Source: Streptomyces sp. HUAS MG91
Lineage (GTDB): Bacteria; Actinomycetota; Actinomycetes; Streptomycetales; Streptomycetaceae
NCBI RefSeq assembly: GCF_040529335.1
Contig: NZ_CP159534.1
Location: forward strand, 1,984,001 to 2,048,000
DNA: 64,000 nt
Direction: 5' to 3'
Below the pieces are notes generated by a model. That model had not been told where the DNA came from and did not search any database. It saw only the letters and a program-made list of their open reading frames with translations. Positions 58,126-64,000 of this stretch are shown piece by piece. Every line of letters starts with the position of its first letter. Within the stretch, counting starts at the first letter, position 1. Position numbers and translations under genes: made by a program.

Positions 58126-58227
58126 GGCCAAAACAAGGCCAGAACCGGCCAAGTCAACAGAAAAAACCGCGTCACCCTCCTCCCACTTAAGCAACGCTTC
58201 ACATCACCTCGTAGAGAATTTAAGTGG
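58126..58227. promoter_or_regulatory. Repeat-rich divergent control region before dapA
   Basis: GGCCA occurs at 58126, 58137 and 58147, i.e. every 10-11 bp on one DNA face. Further on, CCACTTAA (58183-58190) and TTAAGTGG (58220-58227) form an inverted repeat with 29 bp between, and GCTTCAC is repeated at 58195 and 58229. No ribosome site precedes dapA. Confidence 0.4.
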
Positions 58228-58259
58228 AGCTTCACCGTCGGGCGGCCGAAACTGCACCC

Positions 58260-59174
58260 ATGGACACCACCGCCCCGCGAAGCCCCCGCAGCCCGTTCGG
58301 CCGCGCCCTGTGCGCCTTGGTCACCCCCTTCACCGACGACGGCGCCCTGGACCTGACCGCCGCGCAGCGGCTGGCCGACCGGCTGGTGGCCGAGGGCTGC
58401 GAGGGGCTCGTCCTGTCCGGGACCACCGGGGAGTCCCCCACCACGACGGACGCGGAGAAGGCGGACCTGATCCGGGCGGTGCGCGAGGCGGCCGACGGCC
58501 GGGCCACGGTCCTCGCGGGTGTCGGCACGTCCGACACCCGGCACACGCTCGCCCTGGCCAGACAGGCCCAACACGCGGGAGCCGAAGGCCTGTTGGTGGT
58601 CACCCCGTACTACAGCAGGCCGCCGCAGGACGCCGTGGAGGCCCACTTCCGCGAGCTGGCCGACGCCGTCGACGTACCTGTGATGCTGTACGACATCCCG
58701 GGCCGCACCGGCACCCGTATCGAGCCGGAGACCATGATCCGGCTCGCCGCGCATCCGCGGATCGTCGCCGTGAAGGACTGCGCCTACGACCTGCTCGGCA
58801 CGCAGCGGGTCATGGCCGCCACCGACCTGGCGTACTACACGGGCTGCGACGAGTACGTGCTCGCGCTGTACGCGCTGGGCGGCGCCGGTTACGTCTCGAC
58901 GGTCGCGAACGCCGCGCCCCGCGCCTTCCGCGCGATCGTCGACGCGTACGACGCCGGGAACACCGCCGAGGCCGCCCGCCGCCAGCGGCTGACGGTGCCG
59001 CTGACGCAGGCGGTGATGAACGCAGGGCTGCCCGGCACCGTCACCGTGAAGGCCCTCCTGACCGCACTCGGCCTGCCGGGCGGCGGCCCGGTCCGGGCAC
59101 CCCTGCGGCCCGCCGGCCAGGAGGTGGCCGACGGGCTGCTCGGGGTGTACGAGGAGTTGGTCAGCGCGTCGTGA
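58260..59174 (+). CDS. dapA: 4-hydroxy-tetrahydrodipicolinate synthase
   Basis: 304 residues. FGRALCALVTPFTDDGALDLTAAQRL opens the TIM barrel, LSGTTGESPTTTDAEK near 53 is the GTTGE substrate loop, VMLYDIPGRTG near 140 has the catalytic Tyr, and IVAVKDCAYDL near 168 the Schiff-base Lys. The motifs are those of genuine DapA, which condenses pyruvate with aspartate semialdehyde for lysine and cell-wall diaminopimelate. It contrasts with the two catabolic relatives at 26566 and 31384. The ATG at 58260 is preferred over a GTG at 58224. It overlaps the convergent gene by 14 bp. It is likely one of more than one dapA in the genome. Confidence 0.9.
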   Translation: MDTTAPRSPRSPFGRALCALVTPFTDDGALDLTAAQRLADRLVAEGCEGLVLSGTTGESPTTTDAEKADLIRAVREAADGRATVLAGVGTSDTRHTLALARQAQHAGAEGLLVVTPYYSRPPQDAVEAHFRELADAVDVPVMLYDIPGRTGTRIEPETMIRLAAHPRIVAVKDCAYDLLGTQRVMAATDLAYYTGCDEYVLALYALGGAGYVSTVANAAPRAFRAIVDAYDAGNTAEAARRQRLTVPLTQAVMNAGLPGTVTVKALLTALGLPGGGPVRAPLRPAGQEVADGLLGVYEELVSAS

Positions 59175-60336
59175 ACTGGGGGTACCAGCGGCCCGGATAG
59201 TCCGCCGATGCCTTCCTGAAGTCGCTCAGCGGGACCGTCTTGTGGCTGTGCAGCGTGACGAGCAGCAACTGATTGCGGAACTCGCCCTTCTTGTCGCACT
59301 TCTTGGGATCGCAACCCCAGGCGATGACCCGGTCGTCGTCCGCCCAGGCCAGCGGCGTCTGCACGGACAGCTGGTCGACGGGTGTCCCGCTCCGGGCGTC
59401 GAGCACGGCGCCACCGTCCTGGATCACCAGCGTGCCGTTCGGGGAGATGCCCTGGTCGACGTACGGCTGGAAGTGCAGAGCGTTGTCGGGGACCGCCGCC
59501 TCCCTGCCCTTCAGGTCGTAGTACGCACCGCTGCCCATGGCGTCGCTGAGCACGAGGTTCCCGGCGTGACTGAAGACGAAGTCCTGGCGGGCGTTGCTGT
59601 TCGACTCGTCGGCGGACACCGCGTGCCACTTGCCCTCGCCCTTGTCGGCATCGAGGACGTAGAAACCGGTCCGGGTCGAGGCCTGCGGTCCCGGCTCGCC
59701 GCCGTCGGTCATCCCGGACCCGGTCGTCCAGTGGTCCGGGTCCTTCTCGTACGTCGTCGCGACGAGCCTGCCGCCGTCGGGCGAGAACGCGACCGCGGCC
59801 ACCTTGTGGTCGACGGCGATCCACCGCACGACCTTGTCGGTGGCGAGGTCGAGGATCCCGATCCGGTCGGCGGGCAGCTTCCGCTCCAGCACGGCGGCGG
59901 TGCGCAGGCCGGGGGCGACGGTCAGCCAGGACCAGCGGGTGGTCTTGCGGTAGGTCTTCGTGGTCGGGTCGAGCACACCGTAGGTGCGGGTCAGTTCGAC
60001 GTCGCCGCCGTCCAGCTTCACCCTCTTGTACGTCTGGAAGGCGGCCAGTGCCGAGCGTCCCGCAGCGATCACGTCGCGCGGGGGCGACTGGTCGGCGTGC
60101 GCGATGACGTCCTCGGTGCCGAGCACGCCCGCGGTCCGGTCCTCGTCCTCCAGGGCCCGGGGCACCAGCACGGCCGCGGCCACGACGGCGGTCACCGCGA
60201 GCACCGCCGTCACGGCGGTACGTCCCCGGCGGCGGCGCCGGGCCACGAGCACCCGGTCAGCCAGGTCGGGCGCGGCGGGACCGGTGCCGTCGGCCTGCTC
60301 GCGCAAGGTGTCCTTCAGTACCTCTTCGACGTTCAC
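59161..60336 (-). CDS. Membrane protein with extracytoplasmic propeller, partner of the SigE-type factor
   Basis: 391 residues. A cytoplasmic N-terminus of about 35 residues ends in RRRRRGR, followed by one membrane helix (TAVTAVLAVTAVVAAAVLVP). An extracytoplasmic beta-propeller-like region comes next (VAAVAFSPDGGRLVATTYEKDPDHW, DQGISPNGTLVIQDGGAVLD). Its GTG overlaps the sigma-factor stop (GTGA), the usual place for an anti-sigma or sensor partner of SigE-family ECF factors. The N-terminal tail lacks the zinc HxxxCxxC motif, so it is not a ZAS anti-sigma factor. A WGCDPKKCDKKGE cysteine pair lies near the C-terminus. Confidence 0.8.
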   Translation of the reverse strand: MNVEEVLKDTLREQADGTGPAAPDLADRVLVARRRRRGRTAVTAVLAVTAVVAAAVLVPRALEDEDRTAGVLGTEDVIAHADQSPPRDVIAAGRSALAAFQTYKRVKLDGGDVELTRTYGVLDPTTKTYRKTTRWSWLTVAPGLRTAAVLERKLPADRIGILDLATDKVVRWIAVDHKVAAVAFSPDGGRLVATTYEKDPDHWTTGSGMTDGGEPGPQASTRTGFYVLDADKGEGKWHAVSADESNSNARQDFVFSHAGNLVLSDAMGSGAYYDLKGREAAVPDNALHFQPYVDQGISPNGTLVIQDGGAVLDARSGTPVDQLSVQTPLAWADDDRVIAWGCDPKKCDKKGEFRNQLLLVTLHSHKTVPLSDFRKASADYPGRWYPQFTTR

Positions 60337-60890
60337 GGGCGCACCTCCACGGGCGCGTAGTCACGGGACGGCGACGGTCCGGCGGCGCCGGGCCCCAGCT
60401 CCGGCACGAGGGCGCGCAGCTTGGCCAGGGACCGGTGGGTGGTGGAGCGGACGGTACCGACGGAACAGCCCAGGAGCCGGGCCACGTCCGCCTCGGGCAG
60501 ATCCTCGAAGTAGCGCAGGACGAGCACGGCGCGCTGGCGGCCGGTGAGCCGGCCCAGGGCCTCGCGCACGACGACCCGCAGATCAGCTGCCGAGGCGCTC
60601 CCCTCACCGGCGGCGCTGTCCGGCACCTCCCCGTAACTGACCTCCCTCTTGGGCCATTTCAGCCGCCACCGGCCGATCTGCTGCCGGTAGAGAACCTGTC
60701 GCACGTACGCCTCGGGGTCCTCGACCCGGTTCCACTTCCCCGCGACCTTGATCAGCGCGTTCTGCAACAGATCCTCGCCCGCGTGCCGGTCGCCGCCGCT
60801 GAGCAGCACGGCGGTCTTCAGCAGCGCCGACGACCGACCGGCCACGAACTCCCGGAAACTCTCCGCGCCCTGATCGTGCACGGCATCCAT
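60333..60890 (-). CDS. SigE-family ECF RNA polymerase sigma factor
   Basis: 185 residues. Region 2: FREFVAGRSSALLKTAVLLSGGDRHAGEDLLQNALIKVAGKWNRVEDPEAYVRQVLYRQQIGRWR. Region 4: LGRLTGRQRAVLVLRYFEDLPEADVARLLGCSVGTVRSTTHRSLAKLRAL. The pattern is that of the actinobacterial 'SigE family' (TIGR02983-like) group. The ATG at 60890 has GGGAAGG upstream. It directs RNA polymerase to a small regulon, probably including itself; its overlap with the membrane gene suggests that the latter controls it. Confidence 0.93.
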   Translation of the reverse strand: MDAVHDQGAESFREFVAGRSSALLKTAVLLSGGDRHAGEDLLQNALIKVAGKWNRVEDPEAYVRQVLYRQQIGRWRLKWPKREVSYGEVPDSAAGEGSASAADLRVVVREALGRLTGRQRAVLVLRYFEDLPEADVARLLGCSVGTVRSTTHRSLAKLRALVPELGPGAAGPSPSRDYAPVEVRP

Positions 60891-60996
60891 CGACACCTTC
60901 CCTCTCCCCCACCACCGACGTGGTGCTCCTGACCTTGGTGACGCCTGTGAACGCCCCCTGCTATGCCACCCCACCGAAAATCTTTCGCCGTACATG

Positions 60997-61040
60997 CCAC
61001 GGGCGGCCCGCACCGGAGATCCGGTGCGGGCCGCCCGTGG
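60997..61040. terminator. Very strong terminator at the element boundary
   Basis: A perfect 20-bp stem, arms starting CCACGGGCGGCCCG, closed by an AGAT tetraloop. It lies 13 bp past the 12-codon tail described below and 107 bp before the sigma-factor start, so it would stop leftward transcription from the integrase. Confidence 0.92.
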
Positions 61041-61052
61041 GGCCTGAGGCGG

Positions 61053-61091
61053 TCAGTTGTGGCTGTTCTGATGACGCAGCAGGTCAGGCAC
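61053..61091 (-). other. Candidate attachment site / 3' remnant of a chromosomal gene
   Basis: Directly after the int stop, the leftward frame GTG-CCT-GAC... encodes V-P-D-L-L-R-H-Q-N-S-H-N and a stop, followed by the 20-bp-stem terminator. A dozen sensible codons ending just before a terminator look like the 3' end of a chromosomal gene kept by site-specific integration. No tRNA 3' end is visible here. Confidence 0.45.
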
Positions 61092-62333
61092 TCAATCCTC
61101 CCCCTGGGCCGTCTCCGGGCCGTCGTACGTTACGTCCTCCCCGCGGAATACGCGATCTACGGCGGCCCGGGTCCGGGCCTCACTAGACGGCATCAGGTGC
61201 GTGTACGTGCGGAGCGTGAAGGCCGGGTCGTGGTGGCCGAGGTATTCGCTCAGGGCCTTGATGCTCTCGCCCGCGTCGAGGAGGACGGAGGCGTAGAAGT
61301 GCCGGAGCGCGTGCATCCCGTTCTCGCGGCCGGAGGGCACGCCAGCGGTGCGGAGAGCCGGTTGCCACACCTTCTCGTTGAAGCGCGTGCGGTTGAGCGG
61401 CTTGCCCGTCACGGTGACGAAGATGAGCGAGGCCGTGACAGCGGGCCCATCGAGGGTCTTCCAGGGCAAGGTCACCTGTACCGGCGGATGCCGGGTGATG
61501 TGAGCGGCGAGCGCGAACGCCACGGTCTCGGGCAGCGGGACGTCACGTTCCTTGCCGCCCTTGGGAGGCCCGAATACGGGACGGGTCCCCTGGAGGAGCT
61601 TCACCTGTCGGACCACGTGCAGGGTGCCGCCGAGGAAGTCGATGTCTTCGACGGCCAGCCCGAAGATCTCCCCTTGCCGCAGTCCGCAGCCCGCGCCGAC
61701 CGAGGTCGTCTCCTGGTACTGATCGGGCAGGGTCTCGTGCAGCTGCATCACGCGGTCCGCGGTCCACGGCTTGATCTTGCGCGGGTCCAGTCGCGGCGCG
61801 CGGACCGATCGAGCCCGGCAAGGGTTCTCGGCGATGATGCGGTCCTCTACGGCCGCCGTGAAGACCGCCGAGACGTTCGCGAAGATCGAGCGCCGGTAGG
61901 AGGCAGCGCGGCCAGTCGCTTCGAGTTGCCTCATCCACACGCGGAGGTGCGACGGCCGGAAGGACGCCATGGGCCGATCTCCCAAGAAGGGGAAGGCGTG
62001 CACGCGTAGGCGGATCTCGACGCTCTCGCGCGTCACGGGGTCCGTGGTGAGCGCCGCCATCCAGGTCTTCGCGTACTGCTCGAAGGTCACCACTCCGGCC
62101 GAGGGATCGATGTAGCGCCCTTGGGATACGTCCGCCTCGATGTTGGCCAGCCAGGTGTCAGCCTTGCGCTTCTGCTTGTCCGGGAAGCTCTTGGACTTTT
62201 CCGAGCCGTCCGGGCCGATGTACCGGGCTCGGTAGCGGAGGCCGACGCCGTAGCGGTCGCTCTTGACCCTCCGGGGCTTGCCGTCCGGGCCGATCTCGAC
62301 CTTGAACCAGCGGTCCTGGATGTGCCCGGCCAT
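61092..62333 (-). CDS. int: Tyrosine-recombinase integrase of the element
   Basis: 413 residues. An N-terminal arm-binding region (RVKSDRYGVGLRYRARYIGPDGSEKSKSF) and a SAM-like core-binding domain (TFEQYAKTWMAAL) precede the catalytic domain. Catalytic residues are seen in SVGAGCGLRQGEIFGL (Arg), HALRHFYASVLLDAG (His-x-x-Arg) and LGHHDPAFTLRTYTHLM (His and nucleophile Tyr). It mediates site-specific insertion and excision. Its ATG shares the last base of the xis stop (TGATG), so int expression depends on rep-xis transcription, as in pSAM2. Confidence 0.94.
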   Translation of the reverse strand: MAGHIQDRWFKVEIGPDGKPRRVKSDRYGVGLRYRARYIGPDGSEKSKSFPDKQKRKADTWLANIEADVSQGRYIDPSAGVVTFEQYAKTWMAALTTDPVTRESVEIRLRVHAFPFLGDRPMASFRPSHLRVWMRQLEATGRAASYRRSIFANVSAVFTAAVEDRIIAENPCRARSVRAPRLDPRKIKPWTADRVMQLHETLPDQYQETTSVGAGCGLRQGEIFGLAVEDIDFLGGTLHVVRQVKLLQGTRPVFGPPKGGKERDVPLPETVAFALAAHITRHPPVQVTLPWKTLDGPAVTASLIFVTVTGKPLNRTRFNEKVWQPALRTAGVPSGRENGMHALRHFYASVLLDAGESIKALSEYLGHHDPAFTLRTYTHLMPSSEARTRAAVDRVFRGEDVTYDGPETAQGED

Positions 62334-62539
62334 CAGGCAGCCGCTCTTTCCATCAGGGAGTCCACCCAGGAGCGCACGTCTCCGGGGTGATAGCGAACGT
62401 GCCGGCCAACGCGGAATCCCTTGGGACCAGTGCCCTTGCGACGCCACTGATAAAGGGTCTCGACCGGGACGCCGAGCAGGTCAGCAACGTCTGTCGGGGG
62501 CAGGTAGCGCTCAGGCAGGGCACGCTTCACGGTCACCAC
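62333..62539 (-). CDS. xis: Excisionase (MerR-like helix-turn-helix)
   Basis: 68 residues at most. RYLPPTDVADLLGVPVETLYQWRRKGTGPKGFRVGRHVRYHPGDVRSWVDSL is the HTH_17/excisionase domain. The start is ambiguous: GTG codons at 62539, 62536 and 62530. The AAGGAG at 62544-62539 fits best with 62530, while 62536 would overlap the rep stop as GTGA. It bends att DNA to favour excision. Confidence 0.9.
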   Translation of the reverse strand: MVTVKRALPERYLPPTDVADLLGVPVETLYQWRRKGTGPKGFRVGRHVRYHPGDVRSWVDSLMERAAA

Positions 62540-63918
62540 TCCTTCTCGTCGGCAAGGTCTGCGAGTGCTTCGCGTGCTGTCTCTCGATTCAGTTGGATGT
62601 CGCGGGCGATCGTGGCAGCGAGGGCGGATTCGCCGGGGGTGTGTCCGTGCCCGGCGTACTGCCAGTCGGCGAGGACGAGGACCGTTCCCGGCTCGTAGTC
62701 AGGCGTGCCGAGGGCTTCGCGTTCTTGGGCGGCTCGGAAGTCGGCACGGGCCTGGCGGAGTTCGCCGAGGGTGGTCGAGTAGCGGCGGGACTTCGAGGAG
62801 AAGTGGCCGCGGAAGCCCAGCATGTGAGCCCAGGCCCAGAGGCGCCGGTCCGGGTAGAGCGGATCGAGCAGCTTGCATGCGGTGATCAGTCGGCGGGCAT
62901 GGTCGGGGACGCCGTGGCGGTCGAGTTCAGCGAGTTCGCCGATCCGGCGGTCGAGGGTGCCTGTGTCCTCTGCGGCTTTGGTGGCGTACTTGGCGACGTA
63001 GGAGGCGACGGCCTGTTCGGTGATGTCGGAGCCGTTGCCGAAGGCTTTGACGGGTCGCACGTCGAGCTGTCGGCCCCACCGGAAGGTACGGGCCGGTTGG
63101 TCGTCGGCGGCGGGGACGCTGACGCTCGTGTAGGCGTGCGCTGCGGCGGCCCGGATCGCGTCGTCGAGGAGGGCGACGCTGGCCCAGGAGGGCGGCGGGG
63201 TATCCGGTCCATCGGGCCCGTCGAGGCGGATCACGGAGTGGAAGTGGATGGCGCCTCGCTTCTGGAACTCGGCGACCTTGCCGTACGAGACGCGGGCAGA
63301 CTCGGCGAGTTCGCGTTGAGTGAGTCCGGCGCGAGCGGCGATCTCACGGCGGAGCCGGTTGACGAAGCGCATCCACAGTTCGCCGGACAGATTGTTGAAG
63401 AGGACCGTGCCCGCGTAGTCGTACGTGCTCGTGTCGAGCGCGGTTCCGAGGGCTGGATCATCCGGGGTGTGTCGCGTGCCGCAGCGGCAGGTGCCGCGGT
63501 CGGGCCGGTTGTGGACCGGGCCGAACGAGGGCGCGGTCAGGGTGGTGAAGACCCGGGGGTGATCGCGGACTGTGGCGGTGATGTCGCAGCGGTCGTCGCC
63601 AACGAGTCCGGCGCGGATCAGGTGGTAGGTGTCCCCGGCGTAGGTCCAGGCGCAAGCCGGGCAGCGGGAGGCGCGGCGGTTGCCGCAGGCGACGCGGAGC
63701 CGACCGCCCGGCTCGGTCTCGGTCGAGTAGTGGTGCAGGGTCTCACCGGTCGTCTTGTTCTTGGTCAGCGTCCAGCCGGTCAGGTGGATGGGGTTGGCGC
63801 AGCCGCCGGTACGGCGTATCTGGTCTTGCCAGCGGTCAAAGCCGTCGGACCCGTCCACTCTCAGCAGGTCGCCGAGGGTGGTCGGGTCCAGGCCCGCGAA
63901 GGTCGCGGTGTCGGTCAT
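62533..63918 (-). CDS. repSA: RepSA-like replication initiator
   Basis: 461 residues. KRGAIHFHSVIRLDG near 230 carries the H-x-H metal motif and SYVAKYATKAAED near 305 the catalytic Tyr of rolling-circle initiators. Cysteines CGNRRASRCPACAWTY and CRCGTRH upstream form a zinc-binding region, as in pSAM2 RepSA. It nicks the double-strand origin of the excised element; the origin itself is often inside or next to this gene. Its ATG overlaps the stop of the upstream partial gene. Confidence 0.93.
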   Translation of the reverse strand: MTDTATFAGLDPTTLGDLLRVDGSDGFDRWQDQIRRTGGCANPIHLTGWTLTKNKTTGETLHHYSTETEPGGRLRVACGNRRASRCPACAWTYAGDTYHLIRAGLVGDDRCDITATVRDHPRVFTTLTAPSFGPVHNRPDRGTCRCGTRHTPDDPALGTALDTSTYDYAGTVLFNNLSGELWMRFVNRLRREIAARAGLTQRELAESARVSYGKVAEFQKRGAIHFHSVIRLDGPDGPDTPPPSWASVALLDDAIRAAAAHAYTSVSVPAADDQPARTFRWGRQLDVRPVKAFGNGSDITEQAVASYVAKYATKAAEDTGTLDRRIGELAELDRHGVPDHARRLITACKLLDPLYPDRRLWAWAHMLGFRGHFSSKSRRYSTTLGELRQARADFRAAQEREALGTPDYEPGTVLVLADWQYAGHGHTPGESALAATIARDIQLNRETAREALADLADEKEW

Positions 63919-64000
63919 GCGCGGCCCCCGGCGAGGGCGATGGTGCGGCGGGTCGTGGTTCCGGTGCCGTGGCACTTCGAGCAGTGCACGGTGATGGTGC
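63915..64000 (-). CDS. C-terminal part of a small zinc-finger-like protein (cut by window edge)
   Basis: The last 28 codons read T-I-T-V-H, then CSKCHGTGTTTRRTIALAGGRA and a stop overlapping the rep ATG (ATGA). The C-x-x-C-x-G-x-G is like a DnaJ or small zinc-ribbon repeat. Elements of this type carry small regulatory or transfer proteins here; which one cannot be told. Confidence 0.65.
   Translation of the reverse strand, partial: TITVHCSKCHGTGTTTRRTIALAGGRA

Larger units (their letters stand above)
61041..64000. mobile_element. Left end of a pSAM2-like actinomycete integrative element
   Basis: The leftward cassette of rep, xis and int has coupled overlaps and a partial upstream gene. It is the conserved integration-replication module of AICEs such as pSAM2. 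The int end normally lies next to the attachment site, here around 61050-61090. The right end, with transfer genes and the second att copy, is outside the window. Confidence 0.8.

Noticed and set aside
61092..64000. Intact complete integrative element
   Set aside because: Only int, xis, rep and a gene fragment are visible; transfer genes and the far attachment site are outside the window, so completeness cannot be judged.

Overview
The window is high-GC actinobacterial chromosome. Third-position G/C bias, GTG and TTG starts, many ATGA/GTGA stop-start overlaps, a near-absence of TTA codons and the gene content (ectABCD, Tat and lipoprotein exporters, SigE-family sigma factor, pSAM2-like element) all point to Streptomyces. 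Function calls come from reading motifs by eye; no database search was run.

Layout. 0-5.2 kb: an amidohydrolase fragment, a class V aminotransferase and the ectoine/5-hydroxyectoine operon ectABCD. 5.2-9.4 kb: an Old Yellow Enzyme ene-reductase divergent from a MarR regulator, a second class V aminotransferase, a DsbA-like protein and a GNAT. 9.5-33.4 kb is mostly plant-polymer and sugar-acid catabolism. It holds alpha-ketoglutarate-semialdehyde dehydrogenase with an IclR regulator, pectate lyase, an ABC sugar importer with GH43, DUF6807 and Gfo/Idh/MocA proteins, an IlvD/Edd dehydratase plus DHDPS-family lyase and GntR regulator, and kdgD divergent from uronate dehydrogenase. Together these outline an oxidative route from pectin or uronates to alpha-ketoglutarate. 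Unrelated genes (PBP, HAD phosphatase, MFS) are interspersed.

33.6-38.7 kb: a DeoR regulator and a polyol-type ABC importer with zinc dehydrogenase. 38.7-42.2 kb: a two-domain TerD protein and a TetR/MFS efflux pair with a 47-bp operator; the MFS gene carries a TTA codon. 42.3-44.3 kb: a Ro60/TROVE protein preceded on the same strand by about 400 bp of structured non-coding DNA that I read as three tandem Y-RNA modules. Two of them contain a circularly permuted tRNA-like domain. 44.3-60.9 kb: amino-acid permease, Tat-exported PhoX-like protein, SDR, a three-gene trypsin-like protease locus, a 600-bp repeat field, a secreted nuclease, an ArsR/SRPBCC pair, a kinase, dapA and a SigE-type sigma factor with a membrane partner.

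61.0-64.0 kb: the left end of a pSAM2-like integrative element (int, xis, rep, and a partial gene), apparently inserted at the 3' end of a chromosomal gene whose last codons and strong terminator remain.

The most unusual features are the concatenated Y-RNA locus and the repeat field at 50.4-50.9 kb. Several operator-like palindromes also suggest how the catabolic operons are wired together.
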